NCBI GenBank assembly: GCA_002914805.1 | Contig: JXTB01000793.1 | Coordinates: 21,711-85,710, forward strand | Length of the DNA stretch: 64,000 bases | Direction of reading: 5' to 3' | Source: Parasponia andersonii | Taxonomy: Eukaryota; Streptophyta; Magnoliopsida; Rosales; Cannabaceae | In this document: positions 48,671 to 61,149 of the stretch, one piece after another | How the letters are laid out: every line of letters starts with the position of its first letter | Numbering within the stretch: the stretch's first letter is position 1 | Made by a program: the position numbers and the translations under genes | Notes under the pieces: model-generated | Databases searched by the model: none | Told to the model about the DNA's origin: nothing | The model's input: the letters and a program-made list of their open reading frames with translations, nothing else

Positions 48671-48955
48671 ACCCTTATTTAAGTTAATTCCACTTATGTA
48701 TATAATTAATTTACCAATATATATATATATATATTTTATTTATTATATTATATTATTCATTTACTATTATACATAATTTATTTACCATAATAAATAATTT
48801 ATTTATATATATATATATACCCTTATTTAAGTTAATTTGACATATTTATGAATATAATTAATTTACCAGCATATATAATTCATTTATTATATATTATATT
48901 GTTCATTTACTAATATATATAATTTATTTACTATAATAAATAATTTCATTTATAT
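48671..48955. repeat. Imperfect tandem duplication of an AT-rich 140-150 bp unit
   Basis: TACCCTTATTTAAGTTAATT opens both units (about 48671 and 48820). Each unit continues with TATATAATTAATTTACCA, ATTCATTTACTA and CATAATAAATAATTT-type blocks. Confidence 0.7.
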
Positions 48956-48974
48956 ATAAACGAAAAAATATCAT

Positions 48975-49040
48975 CTGCCTCGAGCCCCCGACCACAGGTG
49001 AAAAGCGATGAACTCTACCAACTGAGCTAAGACAGTTTCA
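48975..49040 (-). mobile_element. tRNA-like / SINE head (A and B boxes)
   Basis: The minus strand reads TTAGCTCAGTTGGTAGAG (a Pol III A box). About 30 nt later comes GGTCGGGGGCTCGAGGC (B-box-like). The intervening anticodon arm cannot pair, so it is a tRNA relic or SINE head rather than a working tRNA. Confidence 0.5.
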
Positions 49041-49526
49041 ATAAAAATAATACATTTAACATATATAAATCTAAAGCATTGCAAAAACATAAATAAAGAA
49101 ACTGAATGCACAAGTTACAGTAAACCAAAGTTTCATCCATGGGGGAACTCTCCAAAATTACGAACTCCGAGGCATATGAAGCACGTGAGGCAAACTAATG
49201 CTTTGATCCCAAATCAATGCCGAAGACTAAACCTGGGCAACCTTTGATTTCTCCTTCGCTTCCATTCTGTTGAATTCAATCGAAATCTATCGCGCTCCTC
49301 TTTCATTCCGGGAAATCGACCACCTCTCTCGACTCTACGAAAGTGAGACAGATAATATGGTTGATTAGATCTAAGTTTGACATTAAGAAATATAACCAAT
49401 AAAAAGGGATATTTTTGTTAGTATAATGAAAATGGGATATGCATTAAATAGGAGCCCAAAAAAATGGGCAATCCGGTACATGTCCCATTTTTATACTTGG
49501 TACATATGCTTAGTTTTAAACCAGTG

Positions 49527-49670
49527 TTAAATTATGTACTAAGTATACTGAGTATATAGATTTTTATATAACATATTTCTCACATGGTAGATAGACTTTT
49601 AAATTACGTACTAGGTATACTAAGTATATAGATTTTTATATACGATATTTCTCACATGGTAGATAGACTT
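49527..49670. repeat. 72-bp tandem duplication
   Basis: TTAAATTA-GTACTA-GTATAC..CACATGGTAGATAGACTT occurs at about 49527-49598 and 49599-49670 with few mismatches. Confidence 0.9.
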
Positions 49671-49775
49671 TGGTACAACATTTAAAAGATAGACACCTAC
49701 TTAAAATGCATCCAAAATTTGGCCATTTTGCTATGACAATCCAACCTTTGCATCCGTAGTATAGAAGTGCTTTCG

Positions 49776-49876
49776 AACGTTACACTACAAGAACTCGGAA
49801 CCAGCAACCAATTCTTTCCAAATATAGTTGAAAGAATTCGGAAGCAGCAACCAAGTCTTTCCAATTATAGTTAGTT
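49776..49876. repeat. 45-bp tandem duplication
   Basis: AGAA-TCGGAA-CAGCAACCAA-TCTTTCCAA-TATAGTTG appears twice in succession. Confidence 0.8.
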
Positions 49877-50519
49877 GAACAGTCTTAGACCACCGCAGGA
49901 TGCAGAAGCCGAACGATTTGTAGAAAGGGAAACAAAACACGCACTTGAAGAGCTGGCCTTAATATTGAAAATGCATGCACTTTATATGAAAACCCGACGA
50001 CAAACATACATATATATAATTCTATTAAGAACAGTCTTCATCAGACAAACATTATCAGACCAGCATAATACAATATTAGACAAACACTATCAGAAAATGA
50101 GGCCGAAACATAAACGAGACGTTAAAAGTACTACATCAGTTGCCCGAAGAAGATACATATACATACACATTCAAAAAGAAAAAATTAAAGCAAGGATAGG
50201 AATGCTTTGCTGCTATGAAACCGCACTAGTGCTGAGTAACTGAAAACTAAAGTGTGCATTCCACAAATTCTAACATACTCGGCAAAATTTATGATGAGCA
50301 AAAGTAAGATAACATAAAGGACCTGAATTTAAAAAACATAACATATTCCGACAAAACAAAAACGATCAGAAAAGACATGAAAATGCAAAATGGTAGCTCT
50401 AATCCAGCAACTCAAAATCCGACCTAAATAAACTAGAGAATCGGAAGTATTGACCAGTAAAATGTGTCCACAAAAAAGATGTCCAAAGGCAAATGAAAGA
50501 CACGAATGGAAAACTAAAT

Positions 50520-52272
<1,753 letters not shown>

Positions 52273-52379
52273 GGATACTGACTGCTGCGGCCGCGAGCGA
52301 GATACAAAGAGAGAGCAGCTAGGGTTAGGGTTTTTGAGAGTCTGAGGGAGAAATAAGAGACCCCTCTTCATTATATAAT

Positions 52380-53296
52380 GACCTAAGAAATGGGAACTTT
52401 GGGCTTTTTTCTTTTGTTACGGTGAAAAGCTCTTTGGGCCTTAGATTGTTAATGGTAGAAATGGTCCTCACTAGGAGTAATCTAGGAGGAATTTGGACCG
52501 TGCAAATTAGGCCCAATCTTTTTTTTTTTTTTCTATTTTTTTTTGCTTAAATTTTCGATACAAAAAATGGTGCCACATTTCTTGGGGGCCGTGAGGGAAC
52601 ATAGGTAACTGTTCCCCCCCCCAAAATTTAAAAATTTTTTTTGTTGCCACTTTTTTTTATCACGTACAAAAAATGACCATCATTTTTATCCTTATATTAA
52701 ATAACCTAGGTAGGGGATGACCAAAAATTTCGGCAACCTGACCAACCCAACTAATCTAACTAATTAACAATCTAAATAATTCAGCCATTTTATATCATTA
52801 AGTATCAGTTCTAACTTAACTATTCAATGTTTGGACAGGTTAAATGTCAATTTTAACCCGCCTAATAAATCCAACCTAACTAAAGATTATAATATGTAGT
52901 ATTTAATTTATAATTTTACATATATAACTATATTCTTAAGCTAAAATAAAAGGTTTAAAATAAAATTTAACTCAAAATATAAATGACTTTTTGTCCGAAT
53001 TGCTTAATTTAAGGCCTAGCCTTGGCAATTTGACCCGTCGGGGCAGTACCCCACCTTTAATGATGCAGATTTGACCCGTAATAAATGGGACAGGGTGGAT
53101 TTGAGACAATATCCACTCATATTGAATCAGAGCAGGACAGAGTGGGTTTTTCCTACCCCCGAATCTGCACCATTTATTAAAAAAAAAATATATAATCTAA
53201 AATAAATAAATGTTAACTTATTATAAAATTAGTCTCTAAATATCTGAAATACTTTAGAATAATTACGAGTATTATTTTAAATATTAGATGCAAGGG
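52380..53296. other. Intergenic DNA between RPL8 and the Tat element
   Basis: No gene seen. 52700-53150 contains GACCAACCCAACTAATC and GGGGCAGTACCCC-type phrases of worn transposon ends. Homopolymer T and C runs occur at 52520-52640. Confidence 0.4.
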
Positions 53297-53991
53297 TGTT
53301 GGAGCAAGTTTCTCACCAGCCGTCCACGTGTCTCGAACTGCTGATGCTGTATTCTCCAACTGTTCACGTGTCCTCGCTGTCCCAAAGTACTCTAAACTCC
53401 AAGCAGGGTCGGAGAGGCAGGGGTGGCTACCTGCAAAGACTCTCCGATGCTTAAGTCAGTGGTTTTTCTTTGATACAGGATAGTAAGGAAATATTTTAGT
53501 ATGAGTGTATCTTTGTTTCTTGCTCATAAGTTTTTTTATATGTTTCTTTCTGTAAGCGTACATGCCCCTCTCGAGAACGCATGGCTCTTATATATATATA
53601 GTCCAGAGATTGTGAACCATGCGGGTCTTAATCTCAGGACTGAGTACCTTTCTTCTCAAAGTCTTTTTCAGAGATCACGGGCCGAGATTTCTGCGATCTC
53701 CTCTGTATCGCCGTAGCCTGATTTCCGCTGCCTCCTACGGCTTCAATCTGTCAGGAGTGAGATTTGGGTAAATCGCCGTTCTGTCAGGACGGCTTGTCCC
53801 TTGCGCACGCCTACCCAGGATCATATTAAATGCTCTGTCTGGGTCTGAGGTCATGAGTTGCTTTCCATTGTATTTAGGTGGAAGACCCTTGGGGCTTTCG
53901 ACCCCCCCCAGTTGTCGAGGTAAGGGCCATCGTATTCAGGTGGAAGACTCTTGGGGCTTCCGACCCCTCAGTTGTCGAGGTAAGGGCCATC
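53297..53991 (-). repeat. Probable 3' LTR segment of the Tat element
   Basis: Begins TGTTGG on the plus strand (CCAACA on the minus). On the minus strand CTATATATATATAAG (53586-53602) is a likely U3 TATA box. The inner border cannot be placed, because the other LTR is outside the window and the gap intervenes. Confidence 0.5.
53870..53991. repeat. 61-bp minisatellite running into the sequence gap
   Basis: Two units of GTATT-AGGTGGAAGAC-CTTGGGGCTT..GTTGTCGAGGTAAGGGCCAT stand side by side. The run of N starts directly inside the third unit position. Confidence 0.85.
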
Positions 53992-54103
53992 NNNNNNNNN
54001 NNNNNNNNNNNNNNNNNNNNNNNNNNNNNNNNNNNNNNNNNNNNNNNNNNNNNNNNNNNNNNNNNNNNNNNNNNNNNNNNNNNNNNNNNNNNNNNNNNNN
54101 NNN
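53992..54103. other. Assembly gap (112 N)
   Basis: Unresolved bases. They follow a minisatellite, so the true length of the array is unknown. Confidence 1.
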
Positions 54104-54306
54104 ATTTCCCTACTTGACGGATTCGTATTCATCAAGTGGGGAACTCGTCTCTCCATTCCTCCAATCTGGGGGATGCACGTGGTTCCCTTCTTACCGATGC
54201 GGAGGCACGCCATCCCACATCACGAAATCTGTTTGAATTTTGAAGTTCCGACTGTTCGGTCTCCCTTACTCTCCCTTTTTCCAGAAAAACTCTTCGGCTC
54301 CCCCTC

Positions 54307-54314
54307 TATAAAAG
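54307..54314 (+). promoter_or_regulatory. TATA box of the antisense gene in the Tat element
   Basis: CTATAAAAGCC lies 130 nt before the ATG at 54437, with a CT-rich leader (CTTCCTTCTCCTCTAAAG) between. This is the normal layout of a plant Pol II promoter, directed opposite to the retrotransposon's own transcript. Confidence 0.65.
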
Positions 54315-54436
54315 CCGCAATTGCGTCCATTTGCCACTTTACTAAAATTTTCAATCATTCTAACCTCATAAAATCCTAGGGTTTCCGCTTCCTTCTCCTC
54401 TAAAGACTTTCACTCTTTCAGTCGCATTTTGGAACA

Positions 54437-57400
54437 ATGGCTTCAAGTCAAAACCAGGAATTGCACCCCGTTGTGGATTCAGAGTTAGATTCACTAAGGA
54501 GGCAGCTCTGCCTACTCGGAGGAGTGACGCTGCAACGGGTTGAGGGCCCTGCGGACTGGTACCTTCGTCCTTGCACCCCCGAGGGTTCCATCATCCTGGG
54601 CAGGAAGCATCTGGACTGGTTGTGATTCCCTCTTCCTCCCCTAATCCACCAATTCTTTGCTCTGACGGGAATCCATCTGATGCAGCTAAATGCAAATGGG
54701 ATTATGATTCTGATGGGGCTTTCTGCCCTGTCAGTTATCTATAATATGCATATTGATCTGGAGGTGGTCTTTTATGCTTATAAGCTTATTCTCATCCCCA
54801 AGAAGGGCTCCTACCCCACCTTCTACCTCCAGCCGCTGCCAGGGCATCACATCTTTTGGGGGTTACCGCGGTCGGACAAATAATGGGGCTCTCATGCCAG
54901 GCTATATGCCGTTGGAAGGGCGTGGTGCTCCCCTTGGGTGAACGGAGAGCATTTCCAAGTCCCCTCAACCTTCCTGCAGAGTAAGTGTTAGGTCGTGATC
55001 TTTGGGACTGCTCCTTCTCCCAATATTATTGCTCATGTTATTTTGTCTTGTGCAGCTTCAGCAGAAGAAAACAGGTTTGAGCCGCATCTGTCGGCGGGGG
55101 GCTCAAAGGCCTGGAGGGGATCATAATCTTTTGCTCTCCGGGAGAATGCAGGCACATTCAGGCCGTCCTTAACCCCCTAACGATGAACCTGATACCCAGG
55201 ATGGTTTCATACCTCCCATTCCCCTTGGATACCTGGGTCATCACCAAACATCTGCAGAGCCGACTCGATGCCTCTGCCCTGAATTGATTTTGCCGGGACG
55301 AAAATGACCGGATCAACATGGTGAGTCGGCAGGTTACGGCTTCAAGCCAGTTGGCGGGCACCAACGATCTGGTGGTGCCGTCCAACCACGAGCTTGAGGA
55401 GGCCATGAGGCTTGTGACTGAGGAGTGCGTCAGGTTCCGCAAAGAAGAAAATGCTGCCCCCAAGAGTGCTAGGGGTAAGTTCATTTTCACATCTTTGAGT
55501 CCTTGTGGGTCGAACTGTGACCGTGAGCTAATCTCGTTATTTGTTCTTCACAAATTCTGAGATGGGCCCGTCGGCTGGCCCCTCACCCGTCAAGGGGGGA
55601 GCTGCGGCGTCTAAAGCTCACGCCAAGGCATCCGCTGGCTGGTGTCTCATGGTGTTTTTAGGAGGAGAAAAACCAGCGGTCCCCTGCTCCGACGCAGGTG
55701 GATCTCCATCCGGGGAATCGTCGGCCACCCGGATCGTGCGCAGGGAAAAGACAACGCCGAGTCCGGCTGGGAGGTCTGCTGCAGTGACCTCGTCCACCCC
55801 TGACTCCGGTTCGAAATCGAGTGCTGTTAGCCTTGGTGGAGAAATCGCCGAGCTCAGTGGGGGAGCTCCGAGATTGAAATCTAGACTATCCTCCCCTCCC
55901 CCGGTCCCTACAAAGCGGCAACGCGAGGTCGGCTCATCCAATGAAGAAGAGGGCTGGGTGGAGAAGAGGGGCAGGATCGCCCCCTCATCTGATAGTGACG
56001 ACGATGGGGCGATGCTGACCCTTCTAAGGAGAAAACGGTCAGCACGCAACGGCCTGCCCAGAGGAGGTGCACCGCCTCCCACCGTGGCCGATGGCGCTCT
56101 TGATGGTGCCAGACTTCACTCAGTCCCTATCACCATTGCTTTAGAAGCGTGCCCGGCGGGCGGAGAGGGTGCCCTTGCGGCCAGCGGGGCGGGGCCGTGT
56201 TCTCCGGGTGTGGGCAATACCCAAAGGGAGGGTGCAGCCATGGAGCCAAAGCTGGAGGCACTCACGTCGGAGAATGTCGAGCTCGTCACCACTTGCACCT
56301 TCGCGCAGGTTTGTTACACTCGGTTACTTCTATGTTTTTCAACATCTTTGCTAAACACTGACTCCCCCTTTGTTGTTTAACTTGCAGCTGTCTGCCATCC
56401 AGTCCTTCTACTCTTCTTGCATCAGGGATCTGACCGAGGAGCTGAGTTCCCGTTCTGCACAGGCCGAGCGCAGCGAGGCCGCCCTCGCCGAATTAAGGTC
56501 TGACTTCGATATATATCACAGCCTTGAGGAAGCGAGGGTCAGCAGCGCGGTGGCTCATGCTCTGAGTGTCGAAAGGATCAGACGCGAGGAGCTGGCTGCG
56601 AGATTGGCTAAGGCGGAGGCTGACAAACTTGCTCAATCCGAAGCCGCTAGACTGGCCCAGGGTGAGCTGAGGATCAAGGAGCAAGAGCTACAGAGTGCAG
56701 GGGCAGAGATGCGACTGGCCTTCATTGCTCGTGACCAGGCTGTTGAGGACGCCAGGGAAGCGAGAAAAGCCGAGGCGGCAGCCAAGCTAGAGGCCCACAC
56801 TCTGCAACGTAGACTTGACCGGTCCCATGAGGTAAACCAATATCTCTATTTGGATCACAAAAATCTAATGGGTGCTCAGGTGGAGATGTCTCGTAAACAC
56901 TGCGAGGACCTGGTTGGTATTAACTCTTTATTGGTCGACTTATCGCAGTGGCAGGCTGAGCTCAGGTTGGCAGCGCTGAAGGATAGGCTGGCGGACGCGG
57001 AGAAGTTAAAGACGAGGTACCAGAGGCAGGTGGACATCCTTTCTGCGGAAAGTTACAGGTCTAGCTGGGAGAATAGAGAGTTTGAAAACCACGTTGAGGT
57101 GGTGACGCCAGACCAATTTGACGATCAGAAAGGCGTCGAGAGGGACCATTACTCCGTCAAGCACTACATGCTGCTGCTTGGGGATGAGATCAATATCACA
57201 TACCCAGCTGACGTGCTGGAGATGCTTGCCACAGAAAAGGATGGGCCCTCTACATCTGCTCCTGGTGCCATAGAGCTTGTACCCGCTTCTGGTCTGCCAG
57301 ATCGAACTCCGGAAGCCCTTGATATTCAGCCTAGCCTTGGGGTCTCAACTGGTGAAGGGTCTGGCGCGGTCATTGTATCTAGTGACGAATCTGACCCTGC

Positions 57401-57470
57401 CACGCCACCCTCCAACGGGGCCAGTCCAAGCACTGGGATTGGCCGTGCTCCCATGGATGGAGGTTACTAG
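54437..57470 (+). pseudogene. Antisense spliced gene of the Tat element (putative gypsy-type 'transposase_28'-like protein)
   Basis: Transcribed against gag-pol. Proposed exons are 54437-54980, 55056-55474, 55562-56308 and 56388-57470, with GT..AG introns. The N-terminal part (PLPPLIHQFFALTGIHLMQL, NANGIMILMGL, YLQPLPGHHIFWGLPRSDK) matches the plant family once called putative gypsy-type transposon protein (PF04195, recalled, not searched). The middle is Ser/Pro-rich, with a KRQRE basic patch and an acidic SSDSDDDG stretch. Exon 4 encodes a long Ala/Glu/Arg-rich coiled coil (about 150 residues), then a Ser/Pro tail. Exons 3-4 are open for 609 codons. Exons 1-2 carry three stops (54623 TGA, 54881 TAA and one near 55287 TGA), and the exon 2/3 phase does not fit. 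No biochemical role is known to me; similar antisense ORFs occur in Grande. Confidence 0.7.
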
Positions 57471-58248
57471 GGTCTCTAACTTTACACATTTGTAATGCTG
57501 ACCTTCGTTGTAATCCTTCAAACAAATAATAAGAATCGTGCAATTCTTCTTAGTCTGTTTTCTTTTTCTTTATTGACTGCATCCGACCGTCTGTGTAAAT
57601 AATTGTATGGATTCGAATTCGGACTATTAGTGAGTCTTCCTTGGGTCATGACTGCCAAGATTAGTTCCGGAGATAGGGGTGCAAGTTTTGAATCATCCGG
57701 TTTCATGGAGACATAACTCTTATTATAACTTGTTTTGGCAGAGTTCGACCCGCGCGTGTGGCTGGATTCTTCCGACCCCAAGTGGGACCGTGCTCGAAAC
57801 CAGCTCCAAGGATTGGTCGACCATTGTTTGGACCTGTCGTTGCAAAGGAGAAGGCCTGGGCTTGGCTCTTACCGGGAACAGACAGGGCATTATCACTCCG
57901 ATGTCTCCTTAAGAGTCCGCACTAGACCTGTATCCCGCAAGTAGGGTTCATGAGTGCTCACCACTATTAACCGTGCGCTTTGTACTTTTAGGACATAATA
58001 AATAGGCTTTAATCTTGATTTCTTTCTTCACATTTGGTTTGGTTCTGGACTATTTCCAACGGGTAGACTCCAAATCAGTTTACATCCTGATCGTGCAAAA
58101 ATACACCATCCCCCGGCTAGAGTCTGTTCCCCTTTAGCTCTTCGTGCAGCCAAAACATTCCTTAGGGAGGGTCCATTTCCAACGGGTGGATCTCGACCCT
58201 ACTTTCCTTTAGCTCTTCTCGTAGCTAGAAGTGTTACTTGGGGGGTCC
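57471..58248. other. Noncoding 3' region of the Tat element
   Basis: Directly after the antisense gene there is AACAAATAATAAGAATCG, a possible poly(A) signal area. 58040-58240 has repeated phrases (TTTCCAACGGGT, CCTTTAGCTCTTC) that look like degenerate precursors of the tandem array that follows. Confidence 0.5.
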
Positions 58249-58950
58249 GCTGGCAAGCTTTTAGGTTGCACACCCCCTTTCTTTTCGTATGTTTTCTTGG
58301 GTCATCGACAAGTGTTTTATTGCACGATTCGATTCTCAGAGTACGATCGTTTTCGAGGTTTGTTGGCAAGTTTTTGGGGCGCAGCTATTTCCTCTTCGCA
58401 CGTTTTCTCGGGTCGTCGACGAACGACGTGAGTCCCATAGTGCGAGAGTTTTTAAGGTCTGCTGGCAAGTTTTTGGTTGCACAGCAATTTACTCTTCGCA
58501 CGTTTTCTCAGGTCGTCGACGAGCGACGTGAGTACCATAGTGCGAGCATTTTTGAGATCTGCTGGCAAGTTTTTGGTTTCACAGTAGTTTACTCTTTGCA
58601 CGTTTTCTCGGGTCATTGACGAGCGACGTGAGTTCCAGAGTGCGAGCAGTTTTGAGGTCTGCTGGCAAGTTTTTGGTTGCACAGTAGTTTACTCTTCGCA
58701 CGTTTTCTCGGGTCGTCGACGAGCGACGTGAGTCCTAGAGTGCGAGCATTTTTGAGGTCCGCTGGCAAGTTTTTGGTTGCGCAGCAGTTTACTCTTCGCA
58801 CGTTTTCTCGGGTCGTTGACGAGCGACGTGAGTCCCAGAGTGCGAGCGTTTTTGAGGTCTGCTGGCAAGTTTTTGGTTGCACAACAGTTTACTCTTCGCA
58901 CATTTTCTCGGGTCATCGACGAGCAATGTGAGTCCCAGAGTGCGAGCATT
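58249..58950. repeat. 100-bp tandem array, 7 copies, inside the Tat element
   Basis: GCTGGCAAGTTTTTGG starts units at 58249, 58362, 58461, 58561, 58661, 58761 and 58861. The last five are spaced exactly 100 bp. Each unit contains CGCACGTTTTCTCGGGTCGT and the palindrome TCGTCGACGA. Stops are rare, so long frames run through on both strands, but 100 is not a multiple of three and no protein is implied. Confidence 0.95.
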
Positions 58951-59319
58951 GGGCCCGTTCCCGTGGCAGTCTGGTAGTATTTTTAGCCTGTGCAGACAAA
59001 ATGGGGTTTGCCACTGTGGGCAGACCCTCTTTTGTAGTAGCCTGGTATCTTTTGTCTGCTCAACTGAAGAGTCGGGTCTGCCAGTAAGGGCAGACCCTTT
59101 TCCAAGAAGACTTTAACCTGTTTCGGAATTAAGTTTTATACGAACGCTCATATGGGTCTTATGCGTGAATAGTGAGTGGGTTCTGCTGCTGTGGGCAGAC
59201 CCCTTTTCCATAGCAAACCCAAAGATAAATCTATGCGGAAAAGAGAACTTGACCTGTTTAAGATTTAAGCTTGTCAACAAAATAGGCATTCACATGGTCT
59301 TACATCATATATATGTGCC
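58951..59319. other. Spacer with three GGGCAGACCC modules
   Basis: GGGTTTGCCACTGTGGGCAG-ACCCTCTTTT, GGGTCTGCCAGTAAGGGCAG-ACCCTTTTCC and GGTTCTGCTGCTGTGGGCAG-ACCCC recur about 100 bp apart. Each can fold on GGTCTGCC/GGCAGACC. This is another decayed repeat series next to the integrase end. Confidence 0.6.
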
Positions 59320-60549
59320 TTACACGTGATACTTTTTCAAGTGCTGAGCGTTCCACGTGTTCGGTACATTTTTCCCCGTTTTGAGTTCCTTCAGGACATA
59401 TGCACCATTGTCGAGCGCTTTGATTACCTCATAGGGTCCGATCCAATTGGAGTCTAGTTTCGAGGAATTCCCTGTTCTAGCTTTCAGGACCCAATCCCCG
59501 GCTTTAAATCGTCGGGCACTAACCTTTTTCGCATAGTAGGACCTTGCCTGCTGGTAGTATGAAGCCAGGTGGACCAAGGCCATGTTTCTCGTTTCTTCCA
59601 GGAGGTCTGTGTTGCGGCTTAACTGGCACTCGTTTAGGGGGGCATCTTTTACCACTTCGGAGCAGAGGGTCAGGAGGCCGACCTCGGTCGGGAGGCCGAC
59701 CTCGGTCGGGAGGCCGACCTCGGTCGGGATCACAGCCTCTGATCCGTAGACCATGGTGAACGGCATTCTCCCAGTAGACCTCCGCTCTGTGGTTTGATAG
59801 GCCCATACAACGGCCGGCAGTTCTTCTAACCACTTGCCTTTAGCCTCCTGCAAGTTCTTTTTGATGTTGCTAAATATGGCTTTGTTCGTCGCCTTTGCTT
59901 GGCCGTTCCCCTGAGGGTAGTTCACGGAAGAGAAACTGAGCCTTATATCATATAGCTCGCACAACTCCTTAGGCTTAGCATTTTGGAACTGCGTACCATG
60001 GTCGGCGTGTATCTCTTTCGGGATCCCGAATCGGCAGATTATGTTCTTCCAGATGAAATTAATCGTGTCTACCTTATTAACTATCGTGTAGGCTTCGGCC
60101 TCTACCCACTTGGTGAAATAGTCCGTGGCCAGCAGGACGTATCTCTTTCCTCCTAGACTTCTGGGGAGCTCTCCGACGATATCCAGACCCTCCTTGGCAA
60201 ACGGCCAAGGAGTTATGTTCGAATGAAGAATCTCCGCGGGCTGACATTTCATCAGGGCGAACCTCTGGCATTTATCACATTTTTTTCCGAATTTGGTTGC
60301 CTCCGACATCACATATGGCCAAAAGTATCCGGCCGTTAGAGCCTTGTGGGCGAGGCTATGCCCACCAGAGTGGTTGCCACATACTCCCTCGTGGATTTCC
60401 TCCATCAATTTTTGCGCTTCAACGGGGCCTATGCAGCGTATCGGACCCATTGTCGATCTCCTGTATAACTTTTCACCCATCATTGAGTACCTGGCAGCCT
60501 TTAATCTGACTGACCTCACTTCCCGGGAGTCTACGAGCAGGTTCTCCAA
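59320..60549 (-). pseudogene. Tat integrase, open but catalytically altered
   Basis: A 409-codon frame. It holds an HHCC zinc module (HEGVCGNHSGGHSLAH..CDKCQ), then the core with Asp in GLDIVGELP and Asp in HADHGTQF. The third acidic residue, normally Glu in PQGNGQAEA, is Lys here (PQGNGQAKATNKAI). A C-terminal GWDVL-like domain (FKAGDWVLKA..SNWIGPYEV) follows. Within it PTEVGL is repeated three times by an 18-bp tandem triplication (59672-59728). The enzyme inserts the element's DNA into chromosomes; with Lys at the catalytic site this copy should not. Confidence 0.85.
59672..59728. repeat. 18-bp triplet repeat in the integrase frame
   Basis: GGAGGCCGACCTCGGTCG occurs three times in a row, in frame, adding PTEVGL units. 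Confidence 0.95.
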
Positions 60550-60558
60550 CGTTAAATA

Positions 60559-61149
60559 CTACGTGATGGGTTTCATCCACCCTTCGTCAGCAGCGCCGGT
60601 TGTGAACACATGGCGCGCAGGGGTCTGCGGGGGGTCCTCCATGCTCCCGCCTTCTAAGAGGACTTCTATGCTTTCAGCGGTGCCTCCGATTGATGCACTC
60701 TTAGCTAGTTCGTCAGCCCTCTGGTTCATCTCCCTGGGGATCGGTTTGATATTGAAATTACCGAAGCGAGCTTTTACCGCCACCACCTTGGAGAAGTACC
60801 TGTGCAACCTCAGTTCTTTTACTTCAAAGTCTCCTCTGACCTGACCCGCGATCAACTGCGAGTCGGTCTTCACGGCGATGTCCTCTACTCTGAAGTGTAG
60901 TGCCAACTCAAGGCCTTGCAATAGTGCCTCGTACTCCGCCTCGTTGTTAGTCACCTGGAAGCCAAGCCTCAATGCTTTCTCAACTCTGAGACCCGTTGGG
61001 GTCTGCAAGACTATCCCGATACCCGAACCTGAGGAATTCGTGGATCCATCCGTGTAAAGCATCCAGGCTGAAGGGGGGTGAAGTTGAGACATCTGATTCG
61101 GGTCATGCCGCTCGCCAAAGGATTCGATTTCCACCAGAAAATCCGCCAT
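60559..61149 (-). pseudogene. Archaeal-type RNase H domain (aRNH) of the Tat element
   Basis: The frame shows YTDGSTNSSGSGIGIVL (first Asp), NNEAEYEALLQGLELAL (Glu), VKTDSQLIAGQV (Asp) and RADELAKSAS (last Asp), so all four metal-binding residues are present. Such an additional RNase H downstream of the normal one defines the Tat lineage. It is part of the pol polyprotein, not a separate gene. Confidence 0.85.

Larger units (their letters stand above)
49041..50519. other. Intergenic DNA with tandem duplications
   Basis: Apart from the two tandem repeats listed separately no gene was recognised. 49160-49400 is GC-richer (CGAAATCTATCGCGCTCC) but has no identifiable frame. The end is the 3'UTR of the L8 gene. 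Confidence 0.4.

Noticed and set aside
48975..49040. Functional tRNA gene
   Set aside because: A- and B-box motifs are present, but the anticodon arm does not pair and the acceptor stem is missing.
53853..54236. Open frames spanning the run of N
   Set aside because: The frame exists only because N codons are not stops; no coding evidence.
55618..56082. 154-codon minus-strand frame inside the antisense gene's exon 3
   Set aside because: Shadow of the Ser/Pro-rich plus-strand exon; no homology recognised.
58231..58949. Several long overlapping frames on both strands (for example 117 codons at 58266-58619)
   Set aside because: They are a by-product of the 100-bp tandem array, which is poor in stops; the period is not a multiple of three and no family is recognised.
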